Positions 17,598 to 25,847 of a stretch of DNA of 64,000 nucleotides are shown here, in pieces. Source of the DNA: Sphingomonas sp. PP-F2F-A104-K0414 (GTDB lineage: Bacteria; Pseudomonadota; Alphaproteobacteria; Sphingomonadales; Sphingomonadaceae); assembly GCF_004340945.1 (NCBI RefSeq), contig NZ_SLYD01000006.1, positions 1 through 64,000 on the forward strand, given 5' to 3'. The notes under the pieces are model-generated. The model saw nothing but the letters and a program-made list of their open reading frames with translations, did no database searches and was not told the DNA's origin. The translations under genes and the position numbers were made by a program. Position 1 is the stretch's first letter. The number at the start of each line of letters is the position of its first letter.

Positions 17598-18280
17598 GCG
17601 GCGTGCAACGGTGTTTGCATTGCGGCGACCCAAGTCGCCCAACGCTCCGCTTGTTCTTGCGCGATTTCTTGCCGTTGCTGGCGTCCCGCATGGTAACGGC
17701 TGAGCAGCTTCAAATCGTCGACACGGATCGGCCGACCTCGAACGGCTTCCCAGAAGCGAGCGCTCGTCTCGCCATAGCGCTTATGAAATGAGCGTCCAAA
17801 CTCAGCGCGGCGCGCATGGTCGACGTCAATGGGTGAGAGTTCAGCGGTCTGCCGTTCAATGGCGCGGGTCGCACGACGCTCGTCCTCAGCAGTAAGTAGG
17901 TGGAGCAACCACTGGCCGCTGATCGTACGCAACTCTCCCGGCGCGTGAAGCTCCCAGTCGCCCAAAACTTCGGCCCGCCAGACTTTCGCTCCATGCAGGT
18001 CTACATCCCGTAAGCCATGGATATGCTTGGGGGCGACGATCAGCTCGGTTTGATCGAAATAACGGGCGTAACCCTCCATTTGAGATGGCAAGCGCTTCAG
18101 GGTGTCTGACGCACTCTTGATCTCTACCCCATAAAAGGTGTTACGATCCAGCAACGCGAGATCGGCACGAATTCCAGTCCCGTTCAGCGAAAACTCACTA
18201 GTCACGATTGGCAAGACGCGCCCCCGTGCTTCCCGCCGAATGCGCGCTAGCGCGACTGCCTTGATGCCATTTTCGTCCAT
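17594..18280 (-). CDS. sce7726-family protein, PD-(D/E)XK nuclease fold
   Basis: 228 aa. The start MDENGIKAVALARIRREARGRVLPIVTSEFSLNGTGIRADLALLD followed by FYGVEIKSASDTLKRLPSQMEGYARYFDQTELIV is the sce7726 pattern. The nuclease-fold residues are visible: Glu in TSEF, Asp in RADLALL and E-x-K in GVEIKSASDTL. It ends tail-to-tail with the Beta-family gene, the two stop codons overlapping (17594-17597), so antisense coupling of the two messages is expected. Members occur in phage-related and defence neighbourhoods; the biological role is not established. Confidence 0.85.
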   Translation of the reverse strand: MDENGIKAVALARIRREARGRVLPIVTSEFSLNGTGIRADLALLDRNTFYGVEIKSASDTLKRLPSQMEGYARYFDQTELIVAPKHIHGLRDVDLHGAKVWRAEVLGDWELHAPGELRTISGQWLLHLLTAEDERRATRAIERQTAELSPIDVDHARRAEFGRSFHKRYGETSARFWEAVRGRPIRVDDLKLLSRYHAGRQQRQEIAQEQAERWATWVAAMQTPLHAA

Positions 18281-18650
18281 GTCACGCTCGCTGGGTGGGT
18301 GGGCCGATGGCTGTGCATCGGCGTACTGTCAATGCATAACCGGCTGGCTCAAGGATCCAAGGCTCGTGGCTCGGCTTGGGGCAACTGTCCGCCATTCGAT
18401 GCAGCCCCTCCCTCGCGAAGCCCCCCCTGCTTTCCATAAGTGTTCCGACGCTCTCTCGCCTAGCCACCCATATACCGTAGGTGAGGTGCACGGAGGGGAT
18501 CATTTCCAACCTCAAATCAGAAGGTCCGTTATTTATCATGGAAGTGGCTGTTCGCCCCCCTGCAACACTTCCTCAACGAAAGTCCGTTTACGATGATTGC
18601 TGTTCCGAAGCGGACCGGCAGCCATCCACCATCACCTCTACTCTTCGTTC
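18281..18650. other. Intergenic region upstream of sce7726-type gene
   Basis: 370 bases. It must contain the promoter of the minus-strand nuclease gene and the 3' end of the ATPase transcript that stops at 18651. No gene, strong promoter or terminator could be assigned with confidence. Confidence 0.35.
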
Positions 18651-21284
18651 TCACTGAGCTCCAATCAGGTTGATCCGATTGCCAAGATGACGGAACGCGC
18701 GGTCACGGCAGGTCAGCAGAATCACCTGCATTCGCGACGCCGCGTCGGTCAGGATCTCGGTCATCAGATCGAGGCGGGCATCGTCCGAATAGACGAGCGG
18801 GTCGTCGAGGATCAGCGACACCGGCACGCCCTGCTCCAGCAGCATGTCGGCGAAAGCCAGCCGAGTGAGCACCGCCAATTGCTCCTGCGTTCCTCGCGAA
18901 AGATCGCCGCAAATCTCGCCCAGACCACCACGCGTGATCGACGTCAGTCCCAGATCATCCCCAAAGCTCGGATCGCAGCCAGGCAGGAGACGTTCGATAT
19001 GCCGACGCGCGCGCCGTGCAACCGGCCCGACGAACGTCCGTGAGGTCTCTGCTCGCGCCCCTTCCAGCGTGTCGCGAAGAAGCTTCAGCGTCTCCGCCTC
19101 CTGCGTCACGCGCGCCAGGTTGGCGGCCGCAGCATCCGCTTCTTCTCGCGCAGCAGCAGCGCGGTCCGCCAGTCCCTTGCCGCCTTCCGCCTCGATCCGC
19201 GCCTCGAGCCCGGCGACCACCTTTTCAAGATCGACCCGCTGCGTCCGGGCGACCTCAACACGTTTGTCCAACACCCCGATCTGGCGTTCGATCGCCGCTA
19301 CATCATGCGCTGTCGCAGCACGTTCGGCGTCCTGCAGACTAACCAGCGCTGCAGCTTCCCGCTGACGTGCATCCAGCAGAGCCTTATCCAGACGATCTAC
19401 CTCAGGCTTGCCTTCCAGAGCAGCCAGCTGCGCTACGGCGTTGGCAGCATCACGCTCGGCGCTAGCCGCCTGAACCATCAGCGGCGCATTGCGCGCTTCC
19501 AGCTCGCGCAGTTGCGCAGAAGCCGCCTCATCGACACCCTCCGCCTTCGCAAGCGCTGAATCCGCCTCCGCCGCGATCACGCTCAACGCGTCGACGTCCG
19601 GTCCTTCCTCACTGCCCTCCCCTTCAGTGCTTTCCGGCAATCCTGCGATGAAGGTCTTCAGGGCCGAAGCACCGGCGTCGAGACCGAGCAACGCCACGGC
19701 CGGCGTGATGCCAGATATCCTCGCTTCAAGCGTCCGCCCGTTGGCAACAGCATCACGTGCGACCTCATTACGGGACCGAGCGTCTGTGACACTCGTCACC
19801 CCGTGGTCAGCCAATGCGGCGCCCAGATCATCGCGGGCGTTGGCAAGCGCCGTTTCTGCGCTTTGCAGCCCCGCTGGCGGTCGGATGACCAACTCAGCAT
19901 CGCCAAGCTGGATGCGCGTCTCGCGCGATAGCGTCCGGTCACCGGTCTCAGCCGGCATGCCGTCGATCCGAACGCCGCTGACATCGCCCGTGAACTCCAC
20001 CCGGGTCGCCCCGGCCTCGACGGCCGCGCGCGCCTTGTCGACGACACGCTCGCGTTCCTCCAGCGCCTTGATGACGCTGGCGGGGATTATGGTCGTACCA
20101 AGCTCGCGCTCTGCCTCCAGTTCGGCTTCGAGAGGCAGCAATTCGGCGTGCCGCTGGCGTACCAAGGCGATCTCGATGTGGCGTGCCCGCGCCGCAACCA
20201 ATTTGGTGCCAGCATCGAGTGCGGCATGCGCCTTGCGCCGGCCGTCGCGAGCCTTAGCCAGCCGATCACGCGCCGTACTCGCTCGCTCTCGCGTGCTAGC
20301 AAGCTCCTTTTCAAGGCCGGATCGTTTCTCGCGGGCGTTGATGAGGGCTGTGGCCGTGTCGCTGACAGCCTTCCGAGCATCGGCGAGGCGGGCGGTTAGA
20401 TCCTCCAGTGCCTTGACCTGGTCGCCAAGACGGCCTTGTTCGGCCCGCCTGGTATCGCGCAACTGCGCCGCAGACCGCGCCACGTCGATCTGACCGACCA
20501 GCACCTTTCGCCGCTCTGTGTCCGTCGTATCAGCAAGATCGCGATCGAGCACCTTCAGCCTGGCCCGAGCCGCCTCGAGATCGGAGAAGCCCTGCTCTAG
20601 AGCGGCAAGCCGAGTTGACGCCTCGGTCGCAGCGCTCTCGGCAGCGTCATGCTCGGTACGTGCTATCGTCTGGCGACCGCTAGGCCGGCCGGTGGTGGTC
20701 CAATAGTCTCCGAACTGGCTGTCGATCCGGGGCCGGACACGCTGGTAGGCTGCGCCGCCCATGATCGTGCCAACCTCCGCCTCCAGCGTCGCGCGCACGC
20801 TGTCGCGGACTATGTCACCCGGAGCCGTGACTTCGAGCGCCTGCGCCTGCCCTACCCAAAGCAGCCCCAGCGCGCCGTGTGCGGCCGCGTCGCCGGCTTG
20901 GCTCGTGTCACGCCGCGCGCCGAGCAATGCCTGCAGCTGAGCTTCAGCATCTTCGCCTTGTGCACGGCCGTTTGGTCCACGCACCTCGACCGACGCACCT
21001 TTCAGGAAGCGCTTGCTGACCTGCCAGTCCTCGCCTCGCGCCTCGAAGCCGATCTCGATCTGCGGGGCGACGGCTTCGCCGTGCGGTGCATAGCTGCGCG
21101 CCAGGCGGTTGGCTGTGTTGTGCCGAATGAAGAAGGCCGCGCGCATGGCTTCGAGCAGCGTCGACTTGCCGGTCTCGTTGGGCTCGATAATGACGTTCAG
21201 GCCGTCGGTCAGCCCGTCGAGGACGAACGGATCACGGAACTTGCGGAAGTTGGACAGCACGATGCGCCGGATCTTGAGACTCAT
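18651..21284 (-). CDS. SMC-like ATPase of the SbcC/YhaN type
   Basis: 877 aa. N-terminal half-ATPase: IRRIVLSNFRKFRDPFVLDGL and Walker A IEPNETGKSTLLEAM (about residues 33-45). Residues about 210-760 are long heptad-like coiled coils rich in Ala/Arg/Glu/Leu. The C-terminal half-ATPase carries the ABC signature LSRGTQEQLAVL near 795 and Walker B SLILDDPLVYSDD near 825. This is the Rad50/SbcC layout, and the YhaN branch is the closest match by pattern. It is translated after the phosphoesterase gene with a 4-base overlap. SbcCD-like complexes cut hairpins and DNA ends in repair; YhaNO-like pairs are less studied. No zinc-hook CxxC was noticed in the coiled coil, unlike canonical Rad50/SbcC. Confidence 0.88.
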   Translation of the reverse strand: MSLKIRRIVLSNFRKFRDPFVLDGLTDGLNVIIEPNETGKSTLLEAMRAAFFIRHNTANRLARSYAPHGEAVAPQIEIGFEARGEDWQVSKRFLKGASVEVRGPNGRAQGEDAEAQLQALLGARRDTSQAGDAAAHGALGLLWVGQAQALEVTAPGDIVRDSVRATLEAEVGTIMGGAAYQRVRPRIDSQFGDYWTTTGRPSGRQTIARTEHDAAESAATEASTRLAALEQGFSDLEAARARLKVLDRDLADTTDTERRKVLVGQIDVARSAAQLRDTRRAEQGRLGDQVKALEDLTARLADARKAVSDTATALINAREKRSGLEKELASTRERASTARDRLAKARDGRRKAHAALDAGTKLVAARARHIEIALVRQRHAELLPLEAELEAERELGTTIIPASVIKALEERERVVDKARAAVEAGATRVEFTGDVSGVRIDGMPAETGDRTLSRETRIQLGDAELVIRPPAGLQSAETALANARDDLGAALADHGVTSVTDARSRNEVARDAVANGRTLEARISGITPAVALLGLDAGASALKTFIAGLPESTEGEGSEEGPDVDALSVIAAEADSALAKAEGVDEAASAQLRELEARNAPLMVQAASAERDAANAVAQLAALEGKPEVDRLDKALLDARQREAAALVSLQDAERAATAHDVAAIERQIGVLDKRVEVARTQRVDLEKVVAGLEARIEAEGGKGLADRAAAAREEADAAAANLARVTQEAETLKLLRDTLEGARAETSRTFVGPVARRARRHIERLLPGCDPSFGDDLGLTSITRGGLGEICGDLSRGTQEQLAVLTRLAFADMLLEQGVPVSLILDDPLVYSDDARLDLMTEILTDAASRMQVILLTCRDRAFRHLGNRINLIGAQ

Positions 21285-22396
21285 GCTGCGTCCTGTCCGC
21301 GCTGATATTCCACGAAGAGGCGCTCGAGCGCCCGCTTGGCCGTGACCCCGTCGGTACCGCCGGCCTCGATCATGCTCATCAGCTTCGCGGCTGCCGTTCC
21401 GATCATGCCCTCGACTTGAAGATCCGCCAGATCCTGCTCGCTCGGCCGACCCACCAGGTCATCTGCCGCAACCGCCAGATGCCGAAGGCGATGACGCAGG
21501 TCATTGTCCAGTTTGCCAAGGACCGCGATCCGGTCGGAGAGGCTGACGATCCCGGCCAGCGACAGCTGCAGGAGCGTCGCCGACGGTTCGATCGGGCTGA
21601 GCAGCCGATCGCACTCGGCTACGAAGCCGTCCGCGTCCGGGATCGTCCAATCCCGCATCAGCCATTGGAACCTGCCCGTGCGGATAGGTGACACGACCGG
21701 CTCCACGCCCGGCTCAAGCGTCACGAGCAACGCATATCCCGGTTCGTCTCGTTGGAAGCGATCTGTTTCCGGTGTGCCGGAGTACCAGGTTCGCGCGTCG
21801 ACCCGCAGCGCTCCGTGCCAGTCACCGAGTGCCAGATAGTCCAGGCTGGAGCGCTGTGCGCGGTCCGGAGCGATTTGGTTTTGCGCCTCGCCACGCGACG
21901 AAAAGTCACGGATCGAACCATGGGCCAAGCCAACGCGTAGTGTCGCGCCCGGCGTCTCCATCGTGTCGAACAAGGCGGTTGGATCATCCAGGTTGTGCCG
22001 GTGAGTCAGCGGTGCTGGCAGGAGCCAGTGTCCAGGTTCCAGCTCGCACGGCACGGGCTCCGTGACGATGCGGATGTTCGCCGCCCCCTTGGCGCGAACA
22101 CGGTCCCACAGACCACTGTTACGGGCGAAGTCGTGATTGCCGGGGAGCAGCCACCACGTGCAGGCATATCGCTGCATCCGCGACACTGCCTGCACAATGA
22201 CGCGATCTTCGGGACCCTCGGTATCGAACACGTCTCCAGCGACCAGAACATGCGCGGCACCATGCTCGACCGCTGCCTTGCCGATCGCATCGATCGCGTC
22301 AAAGCGCGCTTCGCTGAGCGCTGCGCGGACTTCGCTGTCGAAGCGACCGTACGGCTTGCCCAGCTGCCAGTCTGCGGTGTGGATTAAGCGTAGCAT
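21281..22396 (-). CDS. Metallophosphoesterase of the SbcD/Mre11/YhaO type
   Basis: 371 aa from the ATG at 22396 (MLRLIHTADWQLGK); the longer frame to 22444 adds residues that precede the normal Mre11 start. Metal-binding motifs: HTADWQLG (His6, Asp9), VAGDVFDTE (Asp55), PGNHDF (Asn87, His88, Asp89), then GLAHGSIRDF and LGDWHGALRV. These give the two-metal nuclease centre of the calcineurin-like family. It partners the downstream SMC-like ATPase (4-base ATGA overlap). The pair sits at the edge of the defence island; a repair role or a defence role are both possible. Confidence 0.9.
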   Translation of the reverse strand: MLRLIHTADWQLGKPYGRFDSEVRAALSEARFDAIDAIGKAAVEHGAAHVLVAGDVFDTEGPEDRVIVQAVSRMQRYACTWWLLPGNHDFARNSGLWDRVRAKGAANIRIVTEPVPCELEPGHWLLPAPLTHRHNLDDPTALFDTMETPGATLRVGLAHGSIRDFSSRGEAQNQIAPDRAQRSSLDYLALGDWHGALRVDARTWYSGTPETDRFQRDEPGYALLVTLEPGVEPVVSPIRTGRFQWLMRDWTIPDADGFVAECDRLLSPIEPSATLLQLSLAGIVSLSDRIAVLGKLDNDLRHRLRHLAVAADDLVGRPSEQDLADLQVEGMIGTAAAKLMSMIEAGGTDGVTAKRALERLFVEYQRGQDAA

Positions 22397-22495
22397 AGGG
22401 CTCTCTCGGTAACTTCTGACCCACGTGTCGAACGCTGCCGCCACTTTGCCGTACTGCTGGCAACCATTATCTCGAGCGCGTTCTTGTTCAGGACG

Positions 22496-22780
22496 CTAAG
22501 CCCGCTGCACGAGTTGCTCGATGGTGTCTGGCTCGGCTTTGATCAGCGACAATAGAACACGCGCCGGCGCATCTGGCTGGCTGCGGCTCTGCTCCCAGTC
22601 GCGCACCGTCCCCAGTGGGAGATGGTACGCCCGCGCGAACTGATCCTGTGTCTTACCCGTACGCTTGCGGATCGCCGCCACATCGATGGGTGCCGCTACC
22701 CTCCCGTGGCCCGTTTCCCCGTTGGCATGAGCAATAGCGTCACCGAGGCCAGCTGCGATCTTGTCGAAGGCACTCTTCAT
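22496..22780 (-). CDS. HigA-type antitoxin, HTH protein
   Basis: 94 aa. The helix-turn-helix is clear: IRKRTGKTQDQFARAYHLPLGTVRDWEQSRSQPDAPARVLLSLI, the pattern of XRE-type HigA-2 antitoxins. The N-terminal 40 residues would be the toxin-binding/dimer part. Its ATG overlaps the toxin stop by 4 bases. As in HigBA systems, the toxin gene comes first and the antitoxin second. The HTH should bind the palindromes near the toxin start. Confidence 0.85.
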   Translation of the reverse strand: MKSAFDKIAAGLGDAIAHANGETGHGRVAAPIDVAAIRKRTGKTQDQFARAYHLPLGTVRDWEQSRSQPDAPARVLLSLIKAEPDTIEQLVQRA

Positions 22781-23118
22781 TTTTTCCTCCTAATGCTGTC
22801 AGTCAGCGTCTTGGTGAAAGCGGCAAGGGCATTTCGCTCACCCTTGGTGAGGTTGGCCTTTTCGTTTTTTCCGAACACGGTCAGCAGGAACGTCGGCACA
22901 TCTATACCCGCATAATAGGTAATGACCCGATACCCGCCAGATTTACCGCCGCCCGGCCGCGCTACCCGTAACTTACGGGCCCCGCCACACCCCGGCATGA
23001 CCTCACCGGCTTCCGGATTGGCAGCGATCAGGTCGACCACCATCTGCTGCTCCTCGGCACTCATGCCAGCGTCCTTCGCCGCCGCAAGGTAGGCATTGGT
23101 TTCGATGACGGACTGCAT
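22777..23118 (-). CDS. RelE/HigB-type toxin
   Basis: 113 aa. AAKDAGMSAEEQQMVVDLIAANPEAGEVMPGCGGARKLRVARPGGGKSGGYRVITYYAGIDVPTFLLTVFGKNEKANLT matches the RelE-like ribosome-dependent mRNA endonuclease family in its HigB-2/DUF-type branch: the GKSGGYRVIYY strand and the KNEKANLT stretch carry the usual basic and catalytic residues. It lies upstream of and overlaps the HTH antitoxin gene. The ATG at 23118 lies only about 7 bases after a candidate -10 element, so the message may be leaderless. Confidence 0.87.
   Translation of the reverse strand: MQSVIETNAYLAAAKDAGMSAEEQQMVVDLIAANPEAGEVMPGCGGARKLRVARPGGGKSGGYRVITYYAGIDVPTFLLTVFGKNEKANLTKGERNALAAFTKTLTDSIRRKK
22965..22979. promoter_or_regulatory. 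Palindrome inside toxin gene, possible second operator
   Basis: CCCGTAACTTACGGG is a perfect inverted repeat with a single central base. It shares the CCCGTAA/TTACGGG half-sites with the ACGGGTTACCCGT palindrome at the toxin promoter, about 160 bases away, so it may be an auxiliary binding site for the HTH antitoxin. Confidence 0.45.
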
Positions 23119-23125
23119 ACCAGAA

Positions 23126-23153
23126 CATGTACGGGTTACCCGTAGTTAGTCAA
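23126..23153 (-). promoter_or_regulatory. Toxin-antitoxin promoter with operator between -35 and -10
   Basis: On the minus strand a TTGACT (23153-23148) and a TACATG (23131-23126) are 16 bases apart. The palindrome ACGGGTTACCCGT (23131-23143) fills the spacer, an ideal position for autorepression by the HTH antitoxin. Promoter elements are read by eye and the start site is inferred. Confidence 0.55.
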
Positions 23154-23246
23154 GCGGATAGCATTTGGTTGGGAGGCACCAGAACGCGGGCGGTAGCCCC
23201 CTGCCCCATAGCCTGAACGAACGTCTGCTTACGCGGATCACTGCCC

Positions 23247-23267
23247 GAAAACGGCCGGGCCGTTTTC
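23247..23267. terminator. GC-rich hairpin, possible terminator
   Basis: GAAAACGG, loop CCGGG, CCGTTTTC: an 8-bp perfect stem, 126 bases after the stop of the minus-strand gene at 23393. On neither strand is it followed by a clear U-tract beyond the Ts in the stem. Confidence 0.4.
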
Positions 23268-23392
23268 CACCAGTTTTGCCTAAATGTAGACGGTCCGCAT
23301 CCAAAGATCGGCTCTTTGCGCCGACGTCAAAAAGTAGACATTCCCAGCTGTCTCGACGGTCCTACAAGCGATAACGGCACGGAAGCACGACC

Positions 23393-23617
23393 CTACGTAT
23401 TCTCAACCAAAGGTCGTCGGTGATAGGGCTGTTTCTCGCGAGTTTCCGCATTCACCTGCGCCAGACGCTCAAGAAGCTCCCCTTGCGCTGCCATCGCGTC
23501 CCATGCCTCCGCGGATCGAAGATGACGCGCTCGAACAAGCGGTAGCAAGGACCGCTCCGCCTCGGACCGTTCTTTGGCAGCGGCGTTACGAAATGACTCA
23601 GTTTGCGATAGGCTCAT
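23393..23617 (-). CDS. Small helical protein of unknown function
   Basis: 74 aa from the ATG at 23617, which has AAAGG 8 bases upstream; an ATG at 23638 would add seven residues. The sequence MSLSQTESFRNAAAKERSEAERSLLPLVRARHLRSAEAWDAMAAQ resembles small orphan proteins I have seen in sphingomonads (an S/F-R-x-A-A-E-x-A start and an A-E-A/Q-W-x-A-M-A centre). Likely two helices and cytoplasmic. Function unknown. It overlaps the possible start of the plus-strand gene at 23593. Confidence 0.6.
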   Translation of the reverse strand: MSLSQTESFRNAAAKERSEAERSLLPLVRARHLRSAEAWDAMAAQGELLERLAQVNAETREKQPYHRRPLVENT

Positions 23618-23886
23618 CCGGCAACCTTTACCTGACATACATGGATCCGGAAGCCTGGACGGTAAGGGTGCTCATGGTAGGAAAGCGTATGCTCAAGACA
23701 AGAAGGAAGCGGCTGACCGATCGCAGTGTTCGCGCGGTCGAACGCCTCGCAAAAATCGAGACATCCATCATCGACCTTGCCGACGAGGATCTGCTCGATC
23801 TAGCCGACATATTCAAACCGGAGCCCCGCGCCCCGATCGGCGATATGGCATTCCTCGAGATGGCACGACGCAACATTAGCCTTTGA
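23593..23886 (+). CDS. Small protein of unknown function
   Basis: 97 aa if it begins at the ATG at 23593 (MTQFAIGSSGNLYL), or 81 aa from the ATG at 23641 (MDPEAWTVRVLMV), which avoids the 25-base head-on overlap with the minus-strand gene. No good ribosome site decides between them. The second half is helical and acidic (VERLAKIETSIIDLADEDLLDLADIFKPEP) and looks like real protein. No family recognised. Confidence 0.5.
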   Translation: MTQFAIGSSGNLYLTYMDPEAWTVRVLMVGKRMLKTRRKRLTDRSVRAVERLAKIETSIIDLADEDLLDLADIFKPEPRAPIGDMAFLEMARRNISL

Positions 23887-23931
23887 AGGCAGCAAACTAT
23901 GCGGAGGTAGCTCTTGTGCCCACGCTGGGCA

Positions 23932-25086
23932 TTATCGATCGAAGTCTACCAATGCGTTTCTCCCGATCTCGCGAACGGAACGACACGAGGTTAGAGCCAT
24001 CGCAACCCGCATCTCAGCTTCGACAAGCCTCAACATGTGTGACACGCCCTGTTCCCCCGCCGCGGCCAGCGCGTAAGCCCAAGCACGGCCGAGCAAGACC
24101 CCATTGGCCCCCAGCGCCAGCATGCGCACAACGTCGAGACCCGATCGAACCCCCCCGTCCGCCAACACAGTCAGCCGGTCGCCCACTGCGTCTGCGATTG
24201 GCGGCAGCGCCCGCGCGGTCGACGGCACGCCGTCGAGTTGGCGACCGCCGTGGTTCGACACGACGATTCCCTCGGCGCCGATATCAGCCGCGGCGATCGC
24301 GTCGTCCTTGTCCAGAATACCCTTGATCACGAGCGGCCCGCTCCACTCGGACCGAATGAAATCAAGGTCGCGCCAGCTTACCGTGGGATCAAAATTGTTT
24401 CGCATCCAGGCGAAGAAGTCCTCCAGCCCGGTATTCTTGCCAAGCACAGGCGCAACGTTGCCGAGTTGATGCGGGCGTCCGTGGATTCCAACATCCCAGG
24501 CCCATCGAGGATGGGTCATTCCCTGCCAGACGCGTCGCATCGTTCCGGCAAACCCAGAAGCCCCGGCGAGGCCTGAATGGTAGTCGCGATAGCGCGATCC
24601 CGGCACGGGCATATCGACAGTAAATACGAGCGTTGAACACCCCGCCCCACGCGCTTGAGCAAGGAGCTCTCGCATGAAACCCCGGTCGCGGATCATGTAA
24701 AGTTGGAACCAGATCGGCGCCTGCACTGCAGATGTTACCTCTGACAGCGGGCAGGCGGAGACGGTGGACAAGCAGAAGGGGATACCAGCGGCTTCGGCCG
24801 CACGAGCTGCTTGGACCTCACCTCTCCTGGCGTTCATCCCGGCCAAGCCAACTGGAGCCAAGGCAACGGGTAGCTTCAGCTTTTGACCGAACAACTCGGT
24901 CGTGAGATCAAGCGTAGACACGTCGGTCAAGACACGCTGGCGAAGCGCAATGTCCTCTAGATCGGCGATGTTCCGTCTCAGCGTGACTTCAGCATAGCTA
25001 CCGCCGTCGATGTACTCGAACAGGAACGGCGGAAGTCGACGGCGCGCAAGCTCGCGGTAGTCGAGCGCAGAAGCCGCGCCTCTCAC
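23932..25086 (-). CDS. lldD: FMN-dependent L-lactate dehydrogenase (alpha-hydroxyacid oxidase family)
   Basis: 384 aa, GTG start overlapping the upstream dehydrogenase stop by 4 bases. The family pattern is complete: [95 protein letters not shown] (Lys), [13 protein letters not shown] (active-site His and Arg) and [30 protein letters not shown] at the FMN phosphate site. It oxidises L-lactate to pyruvate at the membrane. Its place in the rhamnose cluster makes sense because the non-phosphorylated rhamnose route ends in pyruvate plus L-lactate. Confidence 0.93.
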   Translation of the reverse strand: MRGAASALDYRELARRRLPPFLFEYIDGGSYAEVTLRRNIADLEDIALRQRVLTDVSTLDLTTELFGQKLKLPVALAPVGLAGMNARRGEVQAARAAEAAGIPFCLSTVSACPLSEVTSAVQAPIWFQLYMIRDRGFMRELLAQARGAGCSTLVFTVDMPVPGSRYRDYHSGLAGASGFAGTMRRVWQGMTHPRWAWDVGIHGRPHQLGNVAPVLGKNTGLEDFFAWMRNNFDPTVSWRDLDFIRSEWSGPLVIKGILDKDDAIAAADIGAEGIVVSNHGGRQLDGVPSTARALPPIADAVGDRLTVLADGGVRSGLDVVRMLALGANGVLLGRAWAYALAAAGEQGVSHMLRLVEAEMRVAMALTSCRSVREIGRNALVDFDR

Positions 25087-25847
25087 TGCAGGTTCACGAA
25101 GGCGCCGCCATCGACCAGCAGTGCGGCGCCGGTGACGTAGCGTGCCATATCAGAGGCGAGGAAAACAGCTGGCCCTACCATGTCCTCTGGTTGACCAAGG
25201 CGACCGAGCGGGATGCGGCTCTCCATATACGAACGCTTCGCCTCGTCAGCGAGATCGTCCTTATTGATGTCGGTAAGTATCGTACCGGGCAGTAGCGAGT
25301 TGCACCGGATACCGTGCCGTCCAAGCGCGATCGCGGCCGATTGCATCAGCGAGTGTAGCCCGGCTTTCGTAGGCGTATAATGCGTCTGGAACTCGCCCCC
25401 AACCAATGCGGAGATCGAGGACACTGCGATCAACGTCCCACCCCGCCCCTGATCGACCATGGCCCGAGCGGCTGCTTGGCACATATAATACCCTCCAAAC
25501 ATGTTGACGCGCTGCGTCCGCTCGAAGGTCTCAACTGGCATATCCAAGAAGCTGTGGAACGGACAAATGCCTGCATTGGACACCATGACGTCGATGCCAC
25601 CGAGTTCGGCCACCGATCGAGCAACGAAATCCGCTGCAGTCTCGGGCAACGCGACGTCGCCCTGGACGGCGATACCACGCTGACCCGTCGCTTCAATCGC
25701 TGCAAGGCATGACGCGGCACCAATCGTATCGCGGACGTAGTTGATCGCGACGTTCGCTCCGTGCTTCGCCGCACCGATCGCGATCGCCCGACCAATACCG
25801 GCCGAGGCGCCGGTTACGAGAACAGTCTTTCCCTCTAGCAGCTTCAC
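25083..25847 (-). CDS. SDR dehydrogenase, probable L-rhamnose 1-dehydrogenase
   Basis: 254 aa, GTG start overlapping the regulator's stop by 4 bases. Classical short-chain dehydrogenase: NAD(P)-binding [12 protein letters not shown] near residues 12-23, SNAG at about 90, catalytic Ser in [10 protein letters not shown], Tyr-x3-Lys in HYTPTKAG, and PGTILTDIN. The two SDR genes in this cluster fit steps 1 and 4 of the Sphingomonas L-rhamnose pathway. This one resembles the L-rhamnose dehydrogenase (L-rhamnose to L-rhamnono-1,4-lactone); the other matches the keto-deoxy-rhamnonate dehydrogenase. The exact step is assigned from context, so the assignment of the two SDRs could be swapped. Confidence 0.82.
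   Translation of the reverse strand: MKLLEGKTVLVTGASAGIGRAIAIGAAKHGANVAINYVRDTIGAASCLAAIEATGQRGIAVQGDVALPETAADFVARSVAELGGIDVMVSNAGICPFHSFLDMPVETFERTQRVNMFGGYYMCQAAARAMVDQGRGGTLIAVSSISALVGGEFQTHYTPTKAGLHSLMQSAAIALGRHGIRCNSLLPGTILTDINKDDLADEAKRSYMESRIPLGRLGQPEDMVGPAVFLASDMARYVTGAALLVDGGAFVNLQ

Noticed and set aside
19489..20493. Long open frame on the plus strand (334 codons) inside the SMC-like ATPase gene
   Set aside because: Ser/Arg/Ala-only composition; it is the mirror of the coiled-coil coding sequence on the other strand.
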